Source: DASYSA01 sp036003885 (GTDB lineage: Bacteria; Acidobacteriota; Blastocatellia; UBA7656). From it: DNA of 11,723 nucleotides. Below are positions 5,639-11,723 of the stretch, in pieces. The notes below the pieces were generated by a model. It did no database searches, was not told the origin of the DNA, and saw only the letters and a program-made list of their open reading frames with translations. A program made the translations under genes and the position numbers. Within the stretch, counting starts at the first letter, position 1. Each line of letters opens with the position of its first letter. The stretch spans positions 1 through 11,723 of the forward strand of contig DASYSA010000360.1 of assembly GCA_036003885.1 (NCBI GenBank), given 5' to 3'.

Positions 5639-6817
5639 ATGACCCAATTCAACTTCACTACCTCAGGAGAATCACACGGCAAAGGGCTGGTTGCCATCAT
5701 TGAAGGCCTGCCTGCAGGACTCCCCATAGACCCGGCCTTCATCAATCATCAGATGTGGCGCCGGCAGCAGGGATACGGCCGCGGCGGGCGCATGAAGATC
5801 GAAAGCGATGAGGCCGAAATACTCTCAGGTGTGCGCCACGGCAAGACGCTCGGCTCACCCGTCGCTTTGCTGATTCGGAATCGCGACTACGAAAACTGGC
5901 AGGATGTGATGAATACCGAGCCGCGCGAGTTCGCCGATGAGAAGCGCGCGCGCCGGCTGACTCGCCCGAGGCCCGGGCATACGGACCTGGCCGGAGGCTT
6001 GAAGTACGACACGCATGATCTGCGGGATATACTCGAGCGAGCCAGCGCCCGCGAGACCGCCGCCCGAGTGGCAGTTGGCGCCTTCGCAAGACTGCTCATC
6101 AAGGAGATCGGCATCGAAGTTTCAAGCCACACCGCCATGATCGGGGGTGTTCCGGAGGAACCCGTCGCCGCCACCTGGGAGCAGATTATGAGTCTTCCCG
6201 ACGAGTCCCCCTTGCGCTGTGTCGACCGAGAGGCCGAACAGCGAATGATTGCGCTGATCGACGATACCAAAGAAGCCAAAGACACATTGGGCGGAATATT
6301 TGAGGTGGCCGCTCGGGGGGCAATCCCCGGGCTGGGATCACACACGCAATGGAACAGCAAGCTGGATGGCCGTCTCGCACAGGCGATTATGTGTATCCAC
6401 GCGGTCAAGGCGGTTGAGATCGGCATCGGAGTCGAGGTCAGCCGGCTCACCGGTTCGCACGTGCACGATGAAATCGGCTATAATGAAGTCGCCCGCAGCT
6501 TCACACGGCCTACGAACCGAGCGGGCGGCATCGAAGGCGGCATAACCAACGGCGAAGAGATTCGGATGCGAGGCCACCTCAAACCGATCTCGACACTGAG
6601 GCAGCCGTTAGCCAGCGTTGATGTGGTAACAAAACAGGATTCTGCGGCGGCCTTCGAGCGGTCTGACATCGTTGCGGTACCCGCCGCCGGGGTGATTGGA
6701 GAGGCGATGGTAGCCATTGTGTTGGCGGACGCCGCGCGCGAAAAGTTCGGCGGCGACAGTCTCGGCGAAATGAAGCGCAACTTCGAAGGATACGTCGAGC
6801 AGCTCAAAAGGTATTAA
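5639..6817 (+). CDS. aroC: Chorismate synthase
   Basis: It performs the last step of the shikimate pathway, the trans-1,4 elimination of phosphate from EPSP to chorismate, using reduced FMN. The product is 392 residues, the length of the longer (Bacillus-type) class. Motifs are GESHG (10-14), the GYGRGGRMKIESDEAEILSG block (about 45-65), RPRPGHTDLAGGLKY (about 115-130) with the ERASARETAARVA helix, RAGGIEGGITNGE near 293-305 and PAAGVIGEAMVA near the end. The ATG at 5639 has no Shine-Dalgarno, and the preceding bases form a small CGCG-AAA-CGCG stem. It follows uvrB by 102 bases on the same strand; that spacer holds no clear terminator, so readthrough from uvrB is possible. Confidence 0.97.
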   Translation: MTQFNFTTSGESHGKGLVAIIEGLPAGLPIDPAFINHQMWRRQQGYGRGGRMKIESDEAEILSGVRHGKTLGSPVALLIRNRDYENWQDVMNTEPREFADEKRARRLTRPRPGHTDLAGGLKYDTHDLRDILERASARETAARVAVGAFARLLIKEIGIEVSSHTAMIGGVPEEPVAATWEQIMSLPDESPLRCVDREAEQRMIALIDDTKEAKDTLGGIFEVAARGAIPGLGSHTQWNSKLDGRLAQAIMCIHAVKAVEIGIGVEVSRLTGSHVHDEIGYNEVARSFTRPTNRAGGIEGGITNGEEIRMRGHLKPISTLRQPLASVDVVTKQDSAAAFERSDIVAVPAAGVIGEAMVAIVLADAAREKFGGDSLGEMKRNFEGYVEQLKRY

Positions 6818-6882
6818 AGGCGGTCCCGGAGTGCACGGCAGAGAAACGCGCTCCGCCTTCGGCTAAGAAGGCAAAGGTCATG

Positions 6883-7212
6883 ATGGCGACAGATCGAGAC
6901 CAGCAGGGCCCAGCCAAACAGCTCGGGGAGGTCGACCGCGAGATCGAGGAATTACGGCGCTCCATCAGCGCGACTCGCACTCACGGCATCTTCTATTATC
7001 TGCTGCTGGTGACTATCATACTGATAGGCTTCGCAATCGGGCATGCGACCAGGGGGCTTGTCGGAGCTGCTATAATACTCATCGGTCTGGCGCTGGTGGC
7101 CTGGCGAGAAGTAACCGGGTTCAAAGCCCGAACAGCCGTGCTCAACCATCTACTCGCTGAGAAAGTCGGCGAGCGGCGCCACATCGAAGAACGTCAAGGG
7201 AGCTTAAGATAG
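6883..7212 (+). CDS. Small protein with coiled coil and two membrane helices, unknown
   Basis: About 109 residues. An N-terminal hydrophilic, heptad-like helix (about residues 10-30, GEVDREIEELRRSISATR) is followed by two hydrophobic helices (about 38-54 and 59-75) joined by a short turn, then a charged helical C-terminus. This suggests a small membrane protein with both ends on the cytoplasmic side. I recognise no family. ATG 6883 is chosen because AAAGG ends five bases upstream; an adjacent ATG at 6880 is also possible with AAGAAGG. The gene sits 65 bases after aroC and its stop is four bases before def, so it is likely cotranscribed with def. Confidence 0.75.
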   Translation: MATDRDQQGPAKQLGEVDREIEELRRSISATRTHGIFYYLLLVTIILIGFAIGHATRGLVGAAIILIGLALVAWREVTGFKARTAVLNHLLAEKVGERRHIEERQGSLR

Positions 7213-7216
7213 AGCG

Positions 7217-7726
7217 ATGATTCTGGAAGTAGTGAAATACGGCGATCCGGTCCTGACCAAACAGGCCGAAGAGATCACCATATTCGACGACAGCATCCGC
7301 AAGCTTGTCGACGATATGTTCGAGACGATGTACGGTGCTCCCGGCGTCGGACTCGCGGCTCCGCAGGTCGGGCTGCTGAAACGCTTGTTCATCATGGATT
7401 GCAGCGGGGGCAAGAACAAGAAACAGAAGCTCGCCCTGATCAATCCGGTGATCGAGAGCGAAGAAGGCGAGCAGATCGGCGATGAAGGCTGTCTCAGCTT
7501 CCCCGGAATCTACTTTCAGGTTGCAAGGCCTCAGCGGCTCGTCGTTCGCGCACAGGACATCGACGGAAGCGCCTTCACGCTCGACGTGATGGATCTCGAA
7601 GCCCGTTGCGTCTCCCACGAGACCGATCACCTTGACGGCGAGCTCTTCATCAACTATCTCAGTCCGCTCAAACGAGATCTGACCAGGCGAAAGATCAAGA
7701 AGCGAATCAAGCAGGGTGATTGGTGA
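7217..7726 (+). CDS. def: Peptide deformylase
   Basis: A metalloenzyme that removes the formyl group from the initiator methionine of nascent proteins at the ribosome. It has 169 residues with all three signature motifs: GVGLAAPQ (43-50), EGCLS (90-94) and HETDHLDG (134-141). Metal ligands are Cys92, His134 and His138, with Glu135 as the catalytic acid/base and Gln50 in the substrate loop. The HEXXH residue after Glu is Thr where Phe is common, a tolerated change. The C-terminus is a basic helix (RRKIKKRIKQGDW). It starts four bases after the upstream membrane protein; AAGGGAG lies 14 bases upstream of the ATG, rather far, so coupling is likely. The frequent partner fmt is not present. Confidence 0.97.
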   Translation: MILEVVKYGDPVLTKQAEEITIFDDSIRKLVDDMFETMYGAPGVGLAAPQVGLLKRLFIMDCSGGKNKKQKLALINPVIESEEGEQIGDEGCLSFPGIYFQVARPQRLVVRAQDIDGSAFTLDVMDLEARCVSHETDHLDGELFINYLSPLKRDLTRRKIKKRIKQGDW

Positions 7727-7783
7727 TCATACCGTGAGTCGGGGCCGCCGCGACCGAAGTCGAGCTGGACTTTCCCTGACGCG

Positions 7784-8056
7784 CTATTGAACGTGCGAGG
7801 GCTTATCCTTCCAGGCTAAGACCTGGAAATCGACCACTGCAGGCTCCCGTCTGAGCACATGGGTAAGGACGATGTCGGCTGATTTGCCATCGCCAAGTTC
7901 CAGGCGATAGCGCCCCCTGACATCGAACCGGTCGCCCCCTATGACGCAGAAGGTTCCCTCCCACTGGCGAGTACTAACGAGGTCGGGCGAATCAGTCAGC
8001 GCCACTTCAATACTCCAACGGACAATCCTACCGTCCTTCCAGATGTTAGCCGTCAT
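7784..8056 (-). CDS. Hypothetical beta-rich protein, 90 residues
   Basis: The ATG at 8056 is preceded by an excellent AGGAGGAGG site and is preferred over a TTG start at 8092. The product starts MTANIWKDGRIVRW and alternates short hydrophobic strands (RWSIEVAL, GTFCVIG, RYRLEL, ADIVLTHVL, AVVDFQVLAW), suggesting a small beta-barrel or sandwich without signal peptide or membrane helix. It has one cysteine (Cys37). I recognise no family. It lies 41 bases downstream of the next leftward gene and probably forms a two-gene unit with it. It converges on def, with no strong terminator in the 57-base gap. Confidence 0.65.
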   Translation of the reverse strand: MTANIWKDGRIVRWSIEVALTDSPDLVSTRQWEGTFCVIGGDRFDVRGRYRLELGDGKSADIVLTHVLRREPAVVDFQVLAWKDKPSHVQ

Positions 8057-8097
8057 GGACCTCCTCCTGTCTGTGTCCGCTCCCTGAGACAACGGAG

Positions 8098-8340
8098 CTA
8101 ATCAAAGCCTGCTCGAGCCCTGTTAACTATCTCTTCAGGCCCCTCGAGGTCGAAAGCAAGACTCTCGAGGTCATTTCCAATCACGTGAAGGGTGATTTGC
8201 TGCGATTCTTCGAAGCTTGTCCTGGAGCGAATCGTCTTCCCGACCTCGCCGATGATCGCGTCCAGCACCGACCGCTCCAGTTCATTCTTGACCTTCTTCG
8301 TAATCGCGGGGTTCCCGTTAATCGTGATCTTGATCGCCAT
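8098..8340 (-). CDS. Hypothetical small alpha/beta protein, 80 residues
   Basis: It starts at ATG 8340 with a G-rich TGGGGGG site six bases upstream. The sequence reads as a strand (AIKITING, 2-9), a long charged helix (about 12-38), a strand pair around QITLHVIG (48-55) and LAFDLEG (61-67), and a short terminal helix (EEIVNRARAGF). It is a soluble protein with no cysteines. I do not recognise the family. It is the first gene of a two-gene leftward unit with the 90-residue protein; a toxin-antitoxin or partner relationship is conceivable from size and order, but nothing specific supports it. Confidence 0.65.
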   Translation of the reverse strand: MAIKITINGNPAITKKVKNELERSVLDAIIGEVGKTIRSRTSFEESQQITLHVIGNDLESLAFDLEGPEEIVNRARAGFD

Positions 8341-8440
8341 GTTCCCCCCACCCAGTCATACTTTGTGATCGCGATAATTACACCGATTTGAGATCGAATG
8401 ATGTTCAATATTGGACAATTCGGGAAAAAGATAAACGCTC

Positions 8441-8523
8441 TCGTTTGTCGTTTGCCGTTTCGCGTCAGCACCTTGGGGCGAGAACGAAGAAACGAGAAAC
8501 GAGAAGCCACAAACGACACTCCA
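8441..8523. repeat. Heptamer array D (TCGTTTG family) with facing arms
   Basis: The left arm at 8441-8461 has three units: TCGTTTG, TCGTTTG, CCGTTTC. The right arm at 8482-8523 has GAACGAA, GAAACGA twice, GAAGCCA, CAAACGA and CACTCCA, which on the other strand read as TCGTTTC/TCGTTTG-type units. The arms are about 20 bases apart and can pair into an imperfect stem. The array lies between the leftward hypothetical gene and the PhoH-like gene. Confidence 0.8.
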
Positions 8524-8537
8524 AACCCCTTTGGTTG

Positions 8538-8546
8538 TGCTAAACT
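8538..8546 (+). promoter_or_regulatory. Possible extended -10 for the PhoH-like gene
   Basis: TGC-TAAACT fits an extended -10 (four of six bases plus the upstream TG) about 60 bases before the ATG at 8607. No good -35 hexamer lies 16-18 bases upstream. Weak. Confidence 0.3.
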
Positions 8547-8606
8547 GATAGCGCTTTGTCGTAACCAGGATCTTAAAAGAGGAAGGTGGACAGACTTCAG
8601 TAATCT

Positions 8607-9590
8607 ATGGGAGAGAAATCGGCAGCGCTAAAGAAGGTGGTTCTACCTGAGGAAGGCATAAGGGCCCTTTACGGCCCATATGACGAGAACATCAAGTACC
8701 TGGAGAGCCTCATCAGCGTACGCCTCCATCTCAGAGGCAACGAGTTGATGATCGAAGGCGATGACTCCGACGTCGAGGTAGTCTTGAGCATCCTCGAAGA
8801 CTTCGCGGCTCTGTTTGAGGAAGGCCGGCGGATGTCCAACGATGAGTTGAAGTCCGCATTCAGACAGATCGCCGAAGACCGAGCCTACACGCTCCGCGAC
8901 TACTTCACAAAATCGCGCCTCAATCCAACCGGCAAGAAGCAGGTGACCGCGCGCTCGGCCAATCAGCGCCGCTATATCGAAGCCATCGAAAAGCACGACA
9001 TCGTCTTCGGCATAGGGCCTGCCGGAACGGGCAAGACATATCTCGCAGTCGCGGTTGCCGTGCAGGAGCTGATGCAGAAGCGCGTGAATCGTATCGTGCT
9101 TGCTCGTCCGGCGGTTGAGGCGGGCGAGAAACTGGGATTTCTGCCGGGAGACCTTCAAGACAAAGTAGATCCCTACCTCCGCCCTTTGTACGACGCGCTA
9201 TTCGATCTGGTCGATTACGAACGGGTCACCCGTCTGCTGGAAAAACGAGTCATAGAAGTCGCCCCACTCGCCTTCATGCGCGGCCGGACGCTCGCCGACG
9301 CCTTCATCATTCTTGACGAAGCTCAGAACACAACCTCCGAGCAGATGAAGATGTTTCTGACTCGCATTGGATTCGGATCGAAAGCCGTCATCACGGGCGA
9401 CATAACCCAGATAGACCTGCCTGCCGGACGTCGTTCCGGACTTGTTGAAGCTCAGCGCGTGGTCGGCGGACTTGAGGGCATCGAATTCGTTTACTTCAAC
9501 GAGAAGGATGTCGTACGCCATCGGCTCGTTCAGATGATAATCACGGCCTACGAGCACAGCTCCAAGAGCAAGCTGGAGGACAAGCTGTGA
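8607..9590 (+). CDS. ybeZ: PhoH-like ATPase (YbeZ family)
   Basis: A cytoplasmic P-loop ATPase of the PhoH/YbeZ family, linked to RNA metabolism and often functionally tied to the endoribonuclease YbeY. At 327 residues it has typical length. The N-terminal 70 residues form the KH-like small domain seen in this family (RLHLRGNELMIEGDDSDVEV). The ATPase domain has Walker A GPAGTGKT (137-144), the LARPAVEAGEKLGFLPGDLQ block, Walker B IILDEAQN and the VITGDITQIDLP sensor region. The ATG at 8607 lies just after an in-frame stop (8601), so it is the first possible start. The nearest Shine-Dalgarno (AGAGGAAGGTGG) is about 18 bases away, which is unusual. The 7TM-HD gene follows after 88 bases. Confidence 0.94.
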   Translation: MGEKSAALKKVVLPEEGIRALYGPYDENIKYLESLISVRLHLRGNELMIEGDDSDVEVVLSILEDFAALFEEGRRMSNDELKSAFRQIAEDRAYTLRDYFTKSRLNPTGKKQVTARSANQRRYIEAIEKHDIVFGIGPAGTGKTYLAVAVAVQELMQKRVNRIVLARPAVEAGEKLGFLPGDLQDKVDPYLRPLYDALFDLVDYERVTRLLEKRVIEVAPLAFMRGRTLADAFIILDEAQNTTSEQMKMFLTRIGFGSKAVITGDITQIDLPAGRRSGLVEAQRVVGGLEGIEFVYFNEKDVVRHRLVQMIITAYEHSSKSKLEDKL

Positions 9591-9678
9591 AGTCTGGTGA
9601 CTGAACCGTTGGCGGACCGAGCCGACCCGTGTCGCCCATGCCGCCACGGAACATTGATCACTCAACACGCACTACCCG

Positions 9679-11723
9679 ATGCCGACTATGTCTACCAAGC
9701 CCGCCGCCACCTCCAACCCCGGCCGCTTCGCAAGGATTTCAGGCGCGGTTAAGAAGTTCTCCTCAACTCTCTCAGACAAAGCGGTCGTAGACGGCGGCGT
9801 CGGCCTGTTCATAGTCATCGCGCTCTCATTGATGCTCCTGCGTAACTACCAGCGGCCTCAGATCGAGGCCCTTCCTGCAGGCGCCATTGCGGCCGCTGAC
9901 ATCACCGCGCCCGACGACATCAAACCTATCGAGGACACGGACGAGACGGAGCGCGCGCGCGCCCAGGCAACTTCTTCAGTTTTGCCGGTCTTCGATTTCA
10001 ATCCAAAGGCGACTCGCGACATCCGAAACAGCATCGAGCAGATGTTCGCCACCGGACGAGAGGGGCTTCGCGAAACATCGCCCGACCAGCTACGCCAGAA
10101 CATCAAGGACGCCAGCGGGATTATTCTCGACCTGGACCAGGTCGGCACGCTGATCAAGCATCGGTTCAACGGCGAACTCGAGAGGTTGATGATCGACCAC
10201 ATCGAACTGGTGATGATGACCGGCATAATCGACCGCCGCACCCTGCTGGTCAGGCTGGGAGCAACCGGAATCGCGCGCCGCGATGTCAAGACAGGCGAGG
10301 AGAAGACGTTGACTGATCTGTCTTCGGTTCGCGACCTCATCAACGCACACGCCTCTCTGCGGTCCGATAAGCTGGTCCTTCCGGTAGAGTACGATGCGGC
10401 TGAGCGACGATCACTGGGGGAAGTGCTCAGCTCCCTGGTGATTCCGAATCTCGTCTACAATGATGCGGAGACCGAGGCGCGGAAGAAGGTCGCCCAGCAG
10501 GCCATCAGACCTGTCACGATATCGGTGGAGCGCGGCAAGCCAATCGTCAACCGAGGTGAGACTGTCACTCGCGCGAAGGCCGAGCTGTTGAGGGTCGCCT
10601 CCAGCTACCGTCCCATCGGACAGCGAGCAATCGAGTTCGGCGGGACTGTAGTAATTGTGATGATGCTGCTGGTGGTGCTATGGCAGTACCTGATGCGCTA
10701 TCAGCGCCGTCACCTGCGCGTGCGCCGCCACTTCCTGTTGCAGGTCGCCTCGTTCGCGATAACACTCGGCGTCGGTCGGCTGTTCTTCTCACTGGCCTTC
10801 GCGATGAGCCAGTGGACATCGATTTCGCCCTTCAACTCGCAGATGGCGTACAAGTATCTCGCACCGCTGGCGGCCGGCGCGGCGCTTGTGACCATACTGA
10901 CCGACGCACACGCCGCGTTTGTGTTCTCGGCGATCCTGGCGGTGTTCGTCGGGGTCCTGTCGGGCAACGTACACCTGGCTGCATACACATTGATCTCGAG
11001 CGTCGGGGCTATTTATCACTTGCAGAATTGCAGAGACCGCACGGCACTGGTGCGAGCGGGATTGTGGATAGGCCTGGTCAATGCGGCCGCAGCGCTTGCG
11101 CTCGACCTGCTCGGGGCGAACGAGCCGCGAATGCTGGCAGGGGGCGGTCTGGATGCAATCGGAGTAGTGATGTTCGATACGTCTTGCGGAGTCATGAGCG
11201 GAGTGCTGGCTGCAATGGTGGCTTCGATACTGCTGCCGTTGTTTGAATGGCTGTTCGAGATCACTACCAACATCAAGCTGCTGGAGCTTTCAAACCTGAA
11301 TCTGCCGTTATTGAAGCAGCTCGCGGAGCGAGCGCCCGGCACCTATCATCACTCGATCATGGTGGGCCTGTTAGCCGAGGCAGCCGCCGAAGCCATCGGC
11401 GGGGACGCGCTTTTCACCCGTGTGGCCTGTTACTACCACGACATAGGCAAGACAATGCGGCCCGCCTACTTCATCGAGAACCAGACCTACATGGACAACC
11501 GCCACGACAGTCTTGCCCCGAAGATGTCGTCGATAATCCTCGCCAATCACGTCAAACAGGGAATAGAGCTGGCGCGCGAGTACAAGCTGCCGCCACGCAT
11601 CATCGCCATCATACCGCAGCACCACGGCACCGGGTTGATGAAGTACTTCTACTATAAAGCGCGGCAGGCGGCCGAGGATCCAGGCTCAAGTGCACTCGAG
11701 AACGAATTCCGCTCTCCGGGGCC
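9679..11723 (+). CDS. pgpH: 7TM-HD family cyclic-di-AMP phosphodiesterase homologue (PgpH/YqfF type), 3' truncated
   Basis: The frame is open from ATG 9679 to the window end, about 681 codons without a stop; the C-terminus is outside. An N-terminal membrane helix is at about 38-54, followed by a large extracytoplasmic 7TMR-HDED domain (about 60-310) and a block of hydrophobic helices (first at about 318-337, last ending near 545). A cytoplasmic HD domain then begins with APGTYHHS (His557/558), the HD signature YYHDIGK (His587-Asp588) and QHHGT (His648/649). Known members (Listeria PgpH) hydrolyse the second messenger c-di-AMP to pApA. All visible metal-binding residues are intact, so activity is likely. 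No start lies between the in-frame TGA at 9655 and this ATG; there is no Shine-Dalgarno. Its place after a PhoH-like gene matches Gram-positive gene order, where ybeY follows. Confidence 0.93.
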   Translation, partial: MPTMSTKPAATSNPGRFARISGAVKKFSSTLSDKAVVDGGVGLFIVIALSLMLLRNYQRPQIEALPAGAIAAADITAPDDIKPIEDTDETERARAQATSSVLPVFDFNPKATRDIRNSIEQMFATGREGLRETSPDQLRQNIKDASGIILDLDQVGTLIKHRFNGELERLMIDHIELVMMTGIIDRRTLLVRLGATGIARRDVKTGEEKTLTDLSSVRDLINAHASLRSDKLVLPVEYDAAERRSLGEVLSSLVIPNLVYNDAETEARKKVAQQAIRPVTISVERGKPIVNRGETVTRAKAELLRVASSYRPIGQRAIEFGGTVVIVMMLLVVLWQYLMRYQRRHLRVRRHFLLQVASFAITLGVGRLFFSLAFAMSQWTSISPFNSQMAYKYLAPLAAGAALVTILTDAHAAFVFSAILAVFVGVLSGNVHLAAYTLISSVGAIYHLQNCRDRTALVRAGLWIGLVNAAAALALDLLGANEPRMLAGGGLDAIGVVMFDTSCGVMSGVLAAMVASILLPLFEWLFEITTNIKLLELSNLNLPLLKQLAERAPGTYHHSIMVGLLAEAAAEAIGGDALFTRVACYYHDIGKTMRPAYFIENQTYMDNRHDSLAPKMSSIILANHVKQGIELAREYKLPPRIIAIIPQHHGTGLMKYFYYKARQAAEDPGSSALENEFRSPG

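Noticed and set aside
6818..6882. Terminator after aroC
   Set aside because: GCCTTC and GAAGGC form a 6-bp stem near 6855-6872, but it is followed by AAAGGTC and not by a T-run; it more likely overlaps the ribosome site of the next gene.
7727..7783. Terminator between def and the convergent hypothetical gene
   Set aside because: Only a 4-bp stem (CGAC-CGAA-GTCG at 7751-7762) is visible, with no T-run on either side.
8398..8631. A 77-codon rightward frame between the hypothetical pair and the PhoH-like gene
   Set aside because: It runs through heptamer array D and overlaps the PhoH-like gene start; it has no ribosome site.

Overview
The window is a stretch of ordinary bacterial chromosome with moderately high GC content. 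It carries housekeeping genes on both strands, and its intergenic spacers are unusually rich in short tandem repeats. Gene content alone does not fix the taxon. The mix of a yeast-length PurC, CvpA with an orphan Fis-type regulator, a PhoH-like ATPase followed by a 7TM-HD phosphodiesterase, and heptamer-repeat spacers fits an Acidobacteriota-like (perhaps Blastocatellia) genome. That placement is inference.

Layout. 1-370: the leftward start of a gene leaving the window (low confidence), an intrinsic terminator read leftward, and a small leftward gene for a 53-residue hydrophobic peptide. 371-826: no protein gene; it holds two facing arrays of a 7-bp repeat around a short centre, then a leader with small inverted repeats. 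827-1360: an exported TlpA/ResA-type thioredoxin. 1489-3298: a leftward operon purC - cvpA - Fis-type HTH gene, with a near-consensus sigma70 promoter at 3381-3409. 3299-3550: divergent control region with a second heptamer array and the probable uvrB promoter. 3551-7726: rightward uvrB, aroC, a small two-helix membrane protein and def. 7784-8340: two small leftward genes of unknown function. 8341-8606: spacer with a third, inverted heptamer array. 8607-11723: a PhoH-like ATPase and a 7TM-HD (PgpH/YqfF-type) cyclic-di-AMP phosphodiesterase homologue cut by the window end.

How the genes relate. PurC (purine synthesis) travels with CvpA, a family whose E. coli member is cotranscribed with purF. 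UvrB is the damage-verification helicase of nucleotide excision repair. AroC makes chorismate. Def removes the N-formyl group from new proteins. The PhoH-like and 7TM-HD genes form a neighbourhood known from Gram-positive bacteria, where ybeY usually follows.

The most unusual feature is that four spacers or gene edges carry degenerate tandem repeats of period exactly 7, each with a different core: GGATCTA, GCAATCC, CTGCGTA-type and TCGTTTG. Two of them are arranged as facing arms that could fold into long hairpins. They resemble in style the heptanucleotide STRR repeats of cyanobacteria. A second oddity is purC: conserved N-terminal residues and a strong Shine-Dalgarno lie upstream of the first canonical start codon, with GTT where a start would be expected. 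I see no CRISPR array, transposase, rRNA, tRNA or prophage.
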